Under the pieces are notes generated by a model. That model did no database searches. It was not told the origin of the DNA and saw nothing but the letters and a program-made list of their open reading frames with translations. A program made the position numbers and the translations under genes. A stretch of 64,000 nt of DNA from NCBI RefSeq assembly GCF_041287255.1, contig NZ_JBGGTX010000004.1:186001-250000 (forward strand), in the 5' to 3' direction. This document shows positions 24,286-32,949 of this stretch, in pieces; positions within the stretch are counted from its first letter, which is position 1; every line of letters starts with the position of its first letter. The stretch is from Tamlana flava (GTDB lineage: Bacteria; Bacteroidota; Bacteroidia; Flavobacteriales; Flavobacteriaceae).

Positions 24286-24415
24286 TTATTCATTAATTTT
24301 AAGAACGTATTCTTTTGCGCCAGAAACCTTTAAAAATTTACTGTTGCGCGTTAATTGTTGGGCAAGTTTTTGGGTGGAACCTCAAGAAAATGATAGGTAA
24401 TCTAAAACTTTTTTA
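24286..24415 (-). pseudogene. Short coding remnant with an in-frame TGA
   Basis: Directly after the adenosyltransferase stop, the minus strand reads KKVLDYLSFS, an in-frame TGA (plus 24382-24384), then GSTQKLAQQLTRNSKFLKVS and onwards to a TAA at 24286-24288. The text is protein-like throughout, yet no start codon occurs after the TGA, so this is not a free-standing gene. It most resembles the C-terminal end of a lost gene. No family was recognised. Confidence 0.35.
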
Positions 24416-24418
24416 AAA

Positions 24419-24991
24419 CTATTTTTTTTCAGGAATCCACTTAATTTCATTTGCTTGCAAGTCATAAGTCAACTTTCGTGCCAAGACAAATAGATAGTCG
24501 GAAAGACGGTTTAAATAAATTAAAGCGTTTGCCTCAAAGGGTTCTAAATCGTTAAGGGCAGAGGCCAAACGTTCGGCCCTACGGCACACACAACGGGCAA
24601 TATGACAGAATGACACGGTTTGGTGCCCACCGGGAAGCACAAAATGTGTCATGGTAGGTAGGTCTTTGTCCATTTTGTCCATTTCTTTTTCAAGAAACTC
24701 AATATCTTTTAAAGAAATTTTTTCAATATTCAAGCGCTCTTCACCACTTTTCAAAATAGCTTTTTTTGGATCTGTAGCTAAAATGGCCCCAATGGTAAAG
24801 AGTTTATTTTGAACTTCTATAATTACATCTTTGTAATGTTGATTTATATTTTGGTCGCGAATTAAGCCAAGGTGTGAGTTTAATTCATCAACAGTTCCAT
24901 AGCTCTCAATACGAATGTGGTGTTTGGGCACACGTGTACCGCCAAATAATGCCGTGGTGCCGTTGTCGCCTGTTTTTGTGTAAATTTTCAT
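24419..24991 (-). CDS. PduO-type ATP:cob(I)alamin adenosyltransferase
   Basis: A 190-residue protein with all PduO marks: the N-terminal MKIYTKTGDNGTTALFGG ATP-binding loop, the ESYGTVDELNSHLGL motif with its conserved Asp/Glu, and RCVCRRAERL with the catalytic Arg, followed by LIYLNRLSDYLFVLAR. It transfers the adenosyl group of ATP to cob(I)alamin to give adenosylcobalamin, used for instance by methylmalonyl-CoA mutase or class II ribonucleotide reductase. It has no cobalamin-related neighbours and no B12 riboswitch was seen upstream. Same-strand neighbours are a methyltransferase gene and an ABC-F gene. Confidence 0.93.
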   Translation of the reverse strand: MKIYTKTGDNGTTALFGGTRVPKHHIRIESYGTVDELNSHLGLIRDQNINQHYKDVIIEVQNKLFTIGAILATDPKKAILKSGEERLNIEKISLKDIEFLEKEMDKMDKDLPTMTHFVLPGGHQTVSFCHIARCVCRRAERLASALNDLEPFEANALIYLNRLSDYLFVLARKLTYDLQANEIKWIPEKK

Positions 24992-25059
24992 ATTACGAAG
25001 TTAGAGGTAAAAATTGATAAGTTAAAAGGTTTTTGAATCATTTCATAGATATTTTGTCA

Positions 25060-25833
25060 TTAAACACGAATGGTAAAATGCTCCTTAACCTGTTCTTTTC
25101 TGAAGAAAACAAATCCCCAAAAAAAGGTATCTACAGTCACTGTTACTTTTGGATGCTTTTTTATGGTTTCCCAAGCTTCGGTCATGTTTTTGCTCCAATA
25201 AATATCGTCAAAAATAAAAACGGAATCATTATTTGCAGTTTGTAAAAGGGTTTCAAAATAGCTTAAGGTAGCTTCTTTTTGGTGATTACCGTCAAAGAAA
25301 ATTAAATCATATTGTTTTGAAACATGTTTTGCAATCACGTCATTAAAATCGCCATTAATGATGCTTACATTTTTCACTTGTAATTTTTCTAACTGCTTTT
25401 TTGTAAAAGCTGAAATATTAGGACAGCCTTCAATACTTGTAATTTTTGCATTTGGGTTTTCCAAACTCATGGCGTATGTCGAAATACCCAAAGACGTTCC
25501 CAGTTCCAAAATGTTTTTTGGCTTAAAATAGGAGGTGATTCGGTATAAAAGTTTGGCTCTTTTGCATGTGGAACCAGCATTTCTGGCCATTTTAGAAACT
25601 CTGCGTTCCTGATTTTTCATGACATGCGAACCTGCCCCTAAATCTGTTACTCTTATTTTAGAAGAGTTCTTTAAAAGTGTTTTTCTGTATGATGAAATAG
25701 AATAATAGGCTTTGTGTTTTGTCTTATCGTAGAAGCATTTGGTGACTAAATTATATACGAAGGGCGAATGCACTCCATGTTGGTTTGTGGATTTTAAAAG
25801 GAACTTTATGTATTGAATTGATTGATAAAGCAT
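25060..25833 (-). CDS. Class I SAM-dependent methyltransferase (O-methyltransferase-like)
   Basis: A 257-residue protein with a Rossmann methyltransferase core: motif I NILELGTSLGISTYAMS, motif II in KITSIEGCPNISAF, and YDLIFFDGNHQKEATLSYFE followed by FIFDDIYWSKNMTEAW. The layout resembles the catechol/caffeoyl-CoA O-methyltransferase group (Methyltransf_24). An N-terminal HGVHSPFVYNLV segment is characteristic of the flavobacterial subfamily. The substrate is unknown. It lies 7 nt downstream of the ABC-F gene, with which it is probably co-transcribed. Confidence 0.82.
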   Translation of the reverse strand: MLYQSIQYIKFLLKSTNQHGVHSPFVYNLVTKCFYDKTKHKAYYSISSYRKTLLKNSSKIRVTDLGAGSHVMKNQERRVSKMARNAGSTCKRAKLLYRITSYFKPKNILELGTSLGISTYAMSLENPNAKITSIEGCPNISAFTKKQLEKLQVKNVSIINGDFNDVIAKHVSKQYDLIFFDGNHQKEATLSYFETLLQTANNDSVFIFDDIYWSKNMTEAWETIKKHPKVTVTVDTFFWGFVFFRKEQVKEHFTIRV

Positions 25834-25840
25834 CCAATTG

Positions 25841-27700
25841 TCATTCTAATTTTGCTGACAATTCAAACCAGCGCTCTTCCTTGGCCTCAATAATATCAAT
25901 GATTTTTTGCAACTCGTCAGATAGCTTATTTATGTCGTCTTGAGAAAGATTTGGGTTATTAAACTTGTTTTCCAGTTCTTTTTTGTCATAAGCCAACGAA
26001 TTTAATTTGCTCTCAATATTCCGTAATTCCTTTTCCTCGTTGAAATTCAATTTCGAGGCTTCATTCTGTTTCCAAGATTCTTTTTCCTTTTTATCTTCAC
26101 TAATAGTTGAAATATCAGGTTGGCTGTCTTCATACACCCTATAATCGGTATAGTTTCCGGGGAAATCTTCAATAACGCCTTCGCCTTTAAAAACAAAAAG
26201 GTGGTCCACAACCTTGTCCATAAAATAGCGGTCGTGAGACACTACAATAATGCACCCAGGAAAATCCAAAAGGAATTCCTCCAACACATTGAGTGTTACA
26301 ATGTCCAGATCATTTGTAGGCTCGTCAAGAATTAAAAAATTTGGATTTTGAATAAGAACAGTACATAAATAGAGTCTTTTGCGTTCGCCACCACTAAGCT
26401 TTTCTACAAAGTCATATTGTTTTTTTCTACTGAACAAAAAGCGCTCCAATAGTTGTTGGGCACTAATTTGCCGCCCTTTTTTTAACGGAATGTAATCGCC
26501 AAATTCGCGAATAACATCAATAACCTTTTGTTCAGGTTTTATATTGATGCCATTTTGGGTGTAATAGCCAAATTTTACGGTATCTCCTTTTACAACCTTG
26601 CCGGAATCTGGTTTTGCCGTTTGGGTCAATATGTTTAAAAAGGTAGTCTTTCCTGTGCCATTTTTGCCAATTATGCCAACACGTTCACCCTTTTTAAAAG
26701 TGTAATCAAATGCGCTCAAAATGGTTTTGTCTTTAAACGCTTTTGAAACTTTATGAAATTCGATAATCTTACTCCCCAATCGTTCCATATTGAGTTCCAA
26801 CTGCACTATATGGTCATTTCTGCGTTGATGGGCGCGGTGTTTTATATCGTTAAAATCATCAATCCTTGACTTCGATTTTGTTGTTCTAGCTTTCGGCTGT
26901 CTGCGCATCCATGCCAGTTCTTTTTTGTAAAGCTGTTGTGCTTTTCCAGTTTCAACGGCTTCCCTTTCAATTCGAGCATCACGTTTATCCAAGTAATACG
27001 AATAATTGCCTTTATAACTGTATAGTACTCCTTCGTCCAATTCTATGATTTCATTACAAACTCGTTCTAAAAAATAACGATCGTGTGTTACCATGAATAG
27101 TGTTAGGTTTTCCTTGGTAAAAAAGTCTTCAAGCCATTCAATCATCTCAAGGTCAAGATGGTTTGTGGGTTCATCTAGAATCAATAAGTCAGGTTTGTTT
27201 ATTAAAGCATTGGCAAGGGCCAACCGTTTTTTTTGCCCACCAGAGAGCGTGCTAATTTTTTGGTCTAAATTTTCTAGTTTTAGTTTGAATAAGATTTGTT
27301 TATAAAGAGTTTCAAAATCCCAGGCTTGGTGGCGTTCCATGGCATCAAATGCTATTTGGTATGCATCAGTGTCCTCTGGGTTTAGGAGTGCCTTTTCGTA
27401 GTTAGCAATTATTTTTAAAATGGGGTTATCGCTAACAAAAATGGCTTCTTCAACAGTCAATGAACTGTCAAATTTTGGGTCTTGCGAAAGGAATGAAACT
27501 TTTATGTCCTTTCTATAAATAATGTTTCCTGAATCGGGTTGGTCGTCACCAGAAAGAATATTTAAAATTGAGGTTTTTCCTGTGCCATTTTTTGCAACAA
27601 ACGCTATCTTTTGGTCTTTATGTATGCTGAAGGAAATATCCTCGAAGAGCACAAGTTCTCCATAGGATTTCGATATGTTTTCTACCGTTAAATAATTCAA
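25841..27700 (-). CDS. ABC-F family ATPase (Uup-like), TTG start
   Basis: A 619-residue soluble protein with two ABC domains in tandem. The first has Walker A AKNGTGKTS and signature LSGGQKKRLALA with ILDEPTNHLD; the second has Walker A GKNGTGKTT, signature LSGGERKRLYL and ILDEPTNDLD. A basic linker between them (YKKELAWMRRQPKARTTKSK) and a C-terminal Glu/Lys-rich coiled coil fit the Uup/EttA group, which act on ribosomes or DNA rather than as transporters. The frame extends to 27748, but family members start at NYLTVENIS; here that codon is TTG, so TTG at 27700 is chosen. It is divergent from wza. Confidence 0.88.
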   Translation of the reverse strand: MNYLTVENISKSYGELVLFEDISFSIHKDQKIAFVAKNGTGKTSILNILSGDDQPDSGNIIYRKDIKVSFLSQDPKFDSSLTVEEAIFVSDNPILKIIANYEKALLNPEDTDAYQIAFDAMERHQAWDFETLYKQILFKLKLENLDQKISTLSGGQKKRLALANALINKPDLLILDEPTNHLDLEMIEWLEDFFTKENLTLFMVTHDRYFLERVCNEIIELDEGVLYSYKGNYSYYLDKRDARIEREAVETGKAQQLYKKELAWMRRQPKARTTKSKSRIDDFNDIKHRAHQRRNDHIVQLELNMERLGSKIIEFHKVSKAFKDKTILSAFDYTFKKGERVGIIGKNGTGKTTFLNILTQTAKPDSGKVVKGDTVKFGYYTQNGINIKPEQKVIDVIREFGDYIPLKKGRQISAQQLLERFLFSRKKQYDFVEKLSGGERKRLYLCTVLIQNPNFLILDEPTNDLDIVTLNVLEEFLLDFPGCIIVVSHDRYFMDKVVDHLFVFKGEGVIEDFPGNYTDYRVYEDSQPDISTISEDKKEKESWKQNEASKLNFNEEKELRNIESKLNSLAYDKKELENKFNNPNLSQDDINKLSDELQKIIDIIEAKEERWFELSAKLE

Positions 27701-27774
27701 AATGGATGTTTTTGCAAAGATTACACAAATAACCAAAAAATCTAGCAAAAGTTTTATTGTTAAGGCTTAAAACT

Positions 27775-27782
27775 TATATTTG
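27775..27782 (+). promoter_or_regulatory. -7 box (TATATTTG) opening the polysaccharide locus
   Basis: TATATTTG is a full match and sits 22 nt before the wza ATG at 27805. A TTG at 27757-27759 is present but only 15 nt away, closer than usual. This box excludes a gene start at 27757. Confidence 0.55.
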
Positions 27783-27804
27783 CCTTAAATCCATGTGCCT
27801 CAAT

Positions 27805-28596
27805 ATGAAAAGCTATTTTATTGTTTCATTGTTGGTTGTTAGTATGCTATCTGTATCGTGTATTACCAACAAAGAAATTGTTTATCTTCAGGACAAGGGT
27901 AAATCTGTTGATTCTGAGTTAATTAAAGAGCTTTCGAAACCATACAGAGTTCAAGTCAATGATATTTTGAGTATCAATGTGAAAGCCCTTGATGAGGAAT
28001 TGGTAAATATTTTTAATCCTGTTCGAAGCTCTAATAGTACACAGTCAGGAAGTGGCGGACAGCTTTATTTCAATGGGTTTACGGTCGATTTACATGGCAA
28101 TATCAAGTTTCCGATATTAGGTGAAATCAATGTCTTGGGTTTTACAATCGATGAGATAGAGAGGAAAGTTGAAAGCGAATTATTAAAGCAATACTTTAAG
28201 GAAACCGCTGAATTATTTGTTACTGTTAAACTAGCCGGTTTACGTTATACCACAATTGGCGAAGTTGCAACAGGGGTCCACACGCTTTTTCAAGATCGAG
28301 TCAATATTATTGAAGCATTAGCAAACGCAGGTGATATAAGGCAGACTGGAGACAGAAAAGATGTTTTGGTTATACGGCAGTACCCAGACGGACAAAAAAT
28401 ACACCATATCGATTTAACAGATTTTGCTGCCACACAGTCTCCATATTATTATATCCAGCCAAACGATATTATTTTGGTCAAGCCTTTAAAACGTAAAGCT
28501 TTGGGTGCTGGTCAAACTGTTGTTCAAAATTTAACCCTTATAGCATCGTTATTTTCTGTAATTGTATCCACGTATTTTTTAACTAAAAACTTGTAA
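27805..28596 (+). CDS. wza: Wza-like polysaccharide export lipoprotein
   Basis: A 263-residue protein with a signal peptide and lipobox (LSVSC, Cys19). The Poly_export domain begins with YRVQVNDILSINVKALDEEL, followed by SLBB-type repeats (LHGNIKFPILGEINVLGFT; IGEVATGVHTLFQDRVNIIEAL). A C-terminal hydrophobic helix (LTLIASLFSVIVSTYF) may cross the outer membrane as the Wza helix barrel does. It forms the outer-membrane channel for capsule or exopolysaccharide. It begins at the ATG of MKSYFIVSLL, after a -7 box, and precedes the wzc homologue by 10 nt. Confidence 0.9.
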   Translation: MKSYFIVSLLVVSMLSVSCITNKEIVYLQDKGKSVDSELIKELSKPYRVQVNDILSINVKALDEELVNIFNPVRSSNSTQSGSGGQLYFNGFTVDLHGNIKFPILGEINVLGFTIDEIERKVESELLKQYFKETAELFVTVKLAGLRYTTIGEVATGVHTLFQDRVNIIEALANAGDIRQTGDRKDVLVIRQYPDGQKIHHIDLTDFAATQSPYYYIQPNDIILVKPLKRKALGAGQTVVQNLTLIASLFSVIVSTYFLTKNL

Positions 28597-28606
28597 TTGT
28601 AACGGT

Positions 28607-31066
28607 ATGATTGATGAATTTGAAGTTTCAGAATCTAGCTCAGCATTCGATATCAAAAAGTTTTTATTTAGAGCTTTAAGCTATTGGAAGTGGTTTTTAC
28701 TGTTGCTAATAATGGGTATTTATGTGGTCTATCAGATGAACATACGTGAGGAGTTCTCCTATAAGTTAAGCTCTAAAATAGCTATAGAAGATGATAGCAA
28801 TCCGTTATTTACTTCCAATGCCAGTTTAACTTTTAATTGGGGTGGTGTAACTTCTAAATTACGGACTATTATAGTCACATTGGAATCCCGAACCCATCAT
28901 GAAAAAGTTGTAGAGCGTTTGGAGTTTTACAAGAGTTATTTAAGACAAGGACGCTTTACAAAACAAGATATTTATAAAGCAGCACCATTTAGGTTTGATC
29001 ATGATTATAATGCACCTCAGTTGATCAATATTCCCGTAAGCATTAAATTTATTAATGATGATACCTATGAACTTCAGGTTAATTTTCAAAGTAGTACAGT
29101 ACATGCACAGAACTATATAACTAAATCCATATCGAGGGTTGAAGTACCAGTAGGTGTTTTTAAAAAGCAGTTTAAAGTAAACGAAAAAATCGATTTGCCA
29201 TTTCTAAAGGGGGTACTTAAATTAGAAGAAGGGCGTAAACCAAACATAGGTAATCCCTTGTTTATTTTATTTGGAAATTTTGACGGTGTTGTGGCCAGTT
29301 ATAAAGGTAGGACAAATATTAGTAATGTTGCAGGATCTCCCATATTGGATATAGCCCTTATTGATAAAAATACCCAAAAGATAGTCGATTATTTAAATGC
29401 GATGGTGGATGTTTTGAGTGAAGATCAATTGGAACGTAAAAACCTATATGCCAGCAATGCCATTAAATTTATTGATGACCAAATTTCAAGGGTCAAGGAT
29501 GAGTTGTCTGATAATGCCAGTGCGTTAAATGATTATAGAAAGAAAAATAAAATTTATAGTCTGGATGATGAAAGCAAACTGCTTAACGATAAGTTTACCA
29601 AGTTAGATGGTAATAAAGAAAGTATCATTAGGCAGTTGGATTATTATGCCAATTTGAGAAGCTACTTATTGACCAGTAATACTTTTACAGATATACCAGC
29701 ACCCTCCATTGCGGGCATTAGTGACCCTAACATCCTTGCTAATGTTAGTAAGATTAATGAACTATCAGTTGAAAAATCTAAATTGCAATATTCCGTAAGA
29801 AGTGATACAAGTATTTTTAACGATTTAAACAGGCAAATTGAGGGGTTGAAGAATGTGCTTTTGGAAAATATCAGTTCGGTTACCAATGGTTTGAAACGTG
29901 AGCAAGTTCAAGTTAATAAAGATTTGAGCCAGTTAGAGTTGCAGTTTAGCAAGTTGCCTGAAGATCAGCAGCAACTCATAAGTATAGAACGTCAATATTC
30001 TTTAAGTCAGCAAACCTATAATGTGTTTTTAGCCAAGCGTGGGGAGGCCGAAATTATTAAAGCGTCCAATGTATCCGATATCTTGGTTATTGATGCCGCT
30101 AAAAATACGGGTGCCATGGTTTTGGGTAGAAATTTAAATGTGCGCTATATCATGGCTGCTTTTTTGGCTCTGCTCATTCCATTGTTGATAGCTTTTATTG
30201 TTACTATTACAGACCATTATATCCACAGCCCCTTAGATGTTGAGCAATTAACCAAAATTCCTATTTTAGGAGTTGTTGGAAAAAATAAATTAAATGATAA
30301 TTTGGTCGTTCACAGAAGTCCGAGATCAGCGACCTCAGAATCCTTTCGTGCCATTCGTACAGGATTGCAATATTTTTTTAAAGCCCAAAAAATTGAAGGT
30401 ACTAAAACGGTATTGGTATCATCATCTGTAAGCGGTGAGGGAAAAACCTTTTGTTCTATTAATGTGGCTACGGTATTTGCTCTAAGTGGTAAAAAAACCA
30501 TTTTATTGGGATTGGACTTAAGAAAACCAAAGATTTTTAATGATTTTGGAATTGATAATGATAAAGGTATTGTAAATTATCTGGTAGATGATGAACCCCT
30601 AGGCAATGTTATCCAAACTACCGGTGTAAACCATCTGGATGTCATTACTTCAGGGGCCATACCGCCAAACCCTTCGGAGCTATTGATTACAGATAGGCTC
30701 AAAGCGCTTATAGACCAATTAAAAACCATATACGAATATATTATTCTGGACACGCCACCTATTGGTTTGGTGGCCGATGCTTTGGAATTGATTGAGCATG
30801 TAGATGCTACGTTATATGTGGTTCGGCAGGACTATACAAAACGCGAAATGCTAAATTTTATAAACGAAAAACACCGAACCGAACAGGTTAAAAACATTAG
30901 CGTGGTGTATAATGGTTACGATCAAAAAGCCAAATACGGCTATGGCTATGGCTATGGCTACGGTTATGGCTACGGTTATGGTAATTATGCCAATGGTTAC
31001 CATGATGACGAAAACCATAAAAATGGGGTGTGGCAAAAAATCAAAACCCTTTTTAAAAAAGCATGA
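28607..31066 (+). CDS. wzc: Wzc-like polysaccharide co-polymerase and tyrosine autokinase
   Basis: An 819-residue inner-membrane protein. Membrane helices at about 27-46 and 513-535 enclose a long periplasmic Wzz-like coiled-coil region. The cytosolic BY-kinase domain has Walker A SVSGEGKT (about 606-613), Walker A' LLGLDLRKP (near 634) and Walker B YIILDTPPIG (near 708). The tail has eight successive Tyr-Gly pairs (777-792) plus more Tyr, the site of autophosphorylation in this family. BY-kinases regulate chain length and export together with Wza. The stop overlaps the cysQ start (ATGA). Confidence 0.94.
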   Translation: MIDEFEVSESSSAFDIKKFLFRALSYWKWFLLLLIMGIYVVYQMNIREEFSYKLSSKIAIEDDSNPLFTSNASLTFNWGGVTSKLRTIIVTLESRTHHEKVVERLEFYKSYLRQGRFTKQDIYKAAPFRFDHDYNAPQLINIPVSIKFINDDTYELQVNFQSSTVHAQNYITKSISRVEVPVGVFKKQFKVNEKIDLPFLKGVLKLEEGRKPNIGNPLFILFGNFDGVVASYKGRTNISNVAGSPILDIALIDKNTQKIVDYLNAMVDVLSEDQLERKNLYASNAIKFIDDQISRVKDELSDNASALNDYRKKNKIYSLDDESKLLNDKFTKLDGNKESIIRQLDYYANLRSYLLTSNTFTDIPAPSIAGISDPNILANVSKINELSVEKSKLQYSVRSDTSIFNDLNRQIEGLKNVLLENISSVTNGLKREQVQVNKDLSQLELQFSKLPEDQQQLISIERQYSLSQQTYNVFLAKRGEAEIIKASNVSDILVIDAAKNTGAMVLGRNLNVRYIMAAFLALLIPLLIAFIVTITDHYIHSPLDVEQLTKIPILGVVGKNKLNDNLVVHRSPRSATSESFRAIRTGLQYFFKAQKIEGTKTVLVSSSVSGEGKTFCSINVATVFALSGKKTILLGLDLRKPKIFNDFGIDNDKGIVNYLVDDEPLGNVIQTTGVNHLDVITSGAIPPNPSELLITDRLKALIDQLKTIYEYIILDTPPIGLVADALELIEHVDATLYVVRQDYTKREMLNFINEKHRTEQVKNISVVYNGYDQKAKYGYGYGYGYGYGYGYGNYANGYHDDENHKNGVWQKIKTLFKKA
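30935..30982 (+). repeat. In-frame hexanucleotide repeat (Tyr-Gly codons) in wzc
   Basis: Eight tandem 6-nt units of the form TAY-GGY (TACGGC, TATGGC x3, TACGGT, TATGGC, TACGGT, TATGGT) encode (Tyr-Gly)8 at the kinase C-terminus. The unit is a multiple of three, so slippage would change the number of Tyr without changing the frame. Confidence 0.92.
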
Positions 31067-31881
31067 ATGCTGATTTAAAGCAGACTTCATCAATGGACAA
31101 GCTACTTTTAATAGCTATAAAAGCAGCAATTAGTGCGGGAGCAGAAATCATGGAAATTTATTCTGATGATTTTAAAGTCGTTTTAAAACCCGACGATTCC
31201 CCATTGACCATAGCCGATACCAGGGCCAATGCTGTAATAAATACCTACTTGGAAACAACAGCCATTCCCATTATCAGTGAAGAAAATAAACAGATTCCAT
31301 TTGCTACCAGAAAAAAATGGAATACATGTTGGATGGTAGACCCATTGGATGGTACTAAGGAATTTATAAAACGCAATGGCGAGTTTACCGTAAATATAGC
31401 GCTTATAGAAAAGGGTAAACCGGTATTGGGCGTTATTTATGTGCCCGTAGAGCAGACTTTGTATTTCGCTGAGGTGAAAACCCAAAAGGCCTATAAATGC
31501 ATCGTACCAAACCACATGTTTAGTGAAGAGGTAATCAATCAGTGTGACCCTATTCTTCCAGTTTGGAATCTAAATGCAACATTACGTGTGGTGGGCAGCC
31601 GGTCGCATAAAAGTGCAGATACCGATGTATTGATTAAAGAATTTCAACAGGAAGGCTATACAGTAGAGATGTTGTCTAAAGGCAGTTCATTAAAGTTTTG
31701 TTTGGTAGCCGAAGGAGCTGCCAATATATATCCGCGATTTGCGCCTACCATGGAATGGGATACCGCAGCTGGGCATGCAATCTGTGCAGCCGTTGGTCTG
31801 GAGGTTTCACAGGTGGATAGCGACCAACCTTTGGTGTATAATAAACCTAATTTGTTGAACCCCTTTTTTATAGTACAGTAA
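31063..31881 (+). CDS. cysQ: 3'(2'),5'-bisphosphate nucleotidase (CysQ)
   Basis: A 272-residue inositol-monophosphatase-superfamily enzyme: SEEN motif near 72-75, WMVDPLDGTKEFI at 91-103 with the metal-binding Asp residues, GVIYVPVEQTLYFAEV and a C-terminal PTMEWDTAAGHAIC motif. CysQ splits 3'-phosphoadenosine 5'-phosphate (PAP), the product left by sulfotransferases, to AMP and phosphate. The 4-nt overlap with wzc and 7-nt gap to cysC place it firmly in the polysaccharide operon, and hence in support of polysaccharide sulfation. The start could also be the internal Met at residue 11. Confidence 0.92.
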   Translation: MNADLKQTSSMDKLLLIAIKAAISAGAEIMEIYSDDFKVVLKPDDSPLTIADTRANAVINTYLETTAIPIISEENKQIPFATRKKWNTCWMVDPLDGTKEFIKRNGEFTVNIALIEKGKPVLGVIYVPVEQTLYFAEVKTQKAYKCIVPNHMFSEEVINQCDPILPVWNLNATLRVVGSRSHKSADTDVLIKEFQQEGYTVEMLSKGSSLKFCLVAEGAANIYPRFAPTMEWDTAAGHAICAAVGLEVSQVDSDQPLVYNKPNLLNPFFIVQ

Positions 31882-31888
31882 ACCCTAA

Positions 31889-32473
31889 ATGAAACATAAC
31901 AAAAAGCAAAAATATAGCATTACCCAGCAGGACAGGAGGTTGATAAACAAGCATAAACCCTGTCTTATTTGGTTTACCGGATTGTCAGGCTCAGGAAAAT
32001 CGACCATAGCCAATTTATTGGAAAAAGAGTTGCATAAAGAACAAGTTCATACTTATACCTTAGATGGTGATAACTTACGCAGGGGGTTAAATAAGGATTT
32101 AATGTTTACCAAGGAAGACCGTACCGAAAACTTACGTCGTACGGCTGAGGTGGCTAAGCTTTTTATCGATGCGGGCGTGGTGGTGATTGCAGCCTTTATT
32201 TCGCCTTACAACAGCATTCGCGAGATGATAAAAACCATTGTGGGCGATGCCTATTACATAGAGGTTTTTGTGAATACGCCTTTAGAGGTTTGCGAACAGC
32301 GCGATGTTAAAGGCTTATATAAAAAAGCACGTAGCGGGGAGATTAAGAACTTTACGGGGATTAGCGCCCCTTTTGAGATTCCCGAGCAACCAACACTAGA
32401 AATCAAAACCGTTGAGGAGTGTCCTGAAGATGCAGTAAAGCGGATTTTAGAGGTTTTGAAGGGGCGGTTGTAG
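31889..32473 (+). CDS. cysC: Adenylylsulfate (APS) kinase
   Basis: A 194-residue kinase with P-loop GLSGSGKST at 31-39, the DGDNLRRGLNKDL substrate loop, EDRTENLRRTAEVAKL and FISPYNSIREM, ending with the GLYKKARSGEIKNFTGISAPFE lid. It phosphorylates APS to PAPS, the universal sulfuryl donor. Placed between cysQ and the export genes, in a locus with three sulfotransferase-like genes, its job is most likely to supply PAPS for polysaccharide sulfation rather than cysteine synthesis. The APS-making sulfate adenylyltransferase (CysDN) is not in the window. Confidence 0.95.
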   Translation: MKHNKKQKYSITQQDRRLINKHKPCLIWFTGLSGSGKSTIANLLEKELHKEQVHTYTLDGDNLRRGLNKDLMFTKEDRTENLRRTAEVAKLFIDAGVVVIAAFISPYNSIREMIKTIVGDAYYIEVFVNTPLEVCEQRDVKGLYKKARSGEIKNFTGISAPFEIPEQPTLEIKTVEECPEDAVKRILEVLKGRL

Positions 32474-32501
32474 TTTTCATGCTGAATTTGGTTCTCGATA
32501 C

Positions 32502-32678
32502 AATTTTCTCATACTTCGAAAACCACTCGAACTGACAAGGTTCTCCAGGCAATTTTTCATGCTTCGAAAATCACTCGAACTGACAAGTTTTGTTTATGGG
32601 TTGTCACGTCGAGTGGATTTGTGAGGGACGAACAAATTTGTATCGAGACGCATTTTTCTAAAACCACTCGAACGGGCA
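32502..32678. repeat. REP-like intergenic repeats (CACTCGAACTGACAAG units)
   Basis: The 476-nt gap between cysC and wzm has no gene. Two direct copies of a roughly 37-nt unit of the form TTCGAAAAyCACTCGAACTGACAAG lie at 32502-32539 and 32551-32587. An inverted copy (TTGTCACGTCGAGTGG) begins at 32600, so the second copy can pair with it into a long hairpin (32572-32615). A decayed third copy is at 32650-32678. This fits dispersed extragenic palindromes common in flavobacterial genomes. Confidence 0.7.
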
Positions 32679-32712
32679 ATATAAAGTTAATTCCTAATGC
32701 AGTACCAAACCC

Positions 32713-32810
32713 TTGTCATACTAAACTAACGCGTTTCAGCATCTCATGTTGTGAATGGTGAGATTCCGAAATACTGAAACAAGTTCAACACAGGCAGGTC
32801 GGAATGACAA
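32713..32810. repeat. Long imperfect palindrome, second REP-like element before wzm
   Basis: TTGTCAT at the left end pairs with ATGACAA at the right end, and GTTTCAG/CTGAAAC and ATCTCA/TGAGAT pair inside, so the entire segment can fold into a long interrupted hairpin. Similar motifs (CGTTTCAGCATCTCA ... GGAATGACA) are scattered between genes in many Bacteroidetes. The remaining part up to 32949 shows nothing recognisable beyond A+T-rich DNA preceding wzm. Confidence 0.65.
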
Positions 32811-32949
32811 AAGGGAGCATTTAACATACCAAATTTAGTCCCAAATTAGTCTTACCTGTAAATTCAGTAATAAGTAAGCCTTAGTTTTCGTTGTAATGTC
32901 TGTATGTTGCTATGATTAAAGTTAAAAATATTGTTTATTTGTTACTGCT

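Noticed and set aside
24216..24991. B12 riboswitch near the cobalamin adenosyltransferase gene
   Set aside because: Neither a B12-box nor a long structured leader was seen in the short gap upstream of the ATG at 24991.
32502..32810. Small RNA gene in the cysC-wzm gap
   Set aside because: The hairpins are explained by REP-like palindromes; no promoter plus terminator pair was found.
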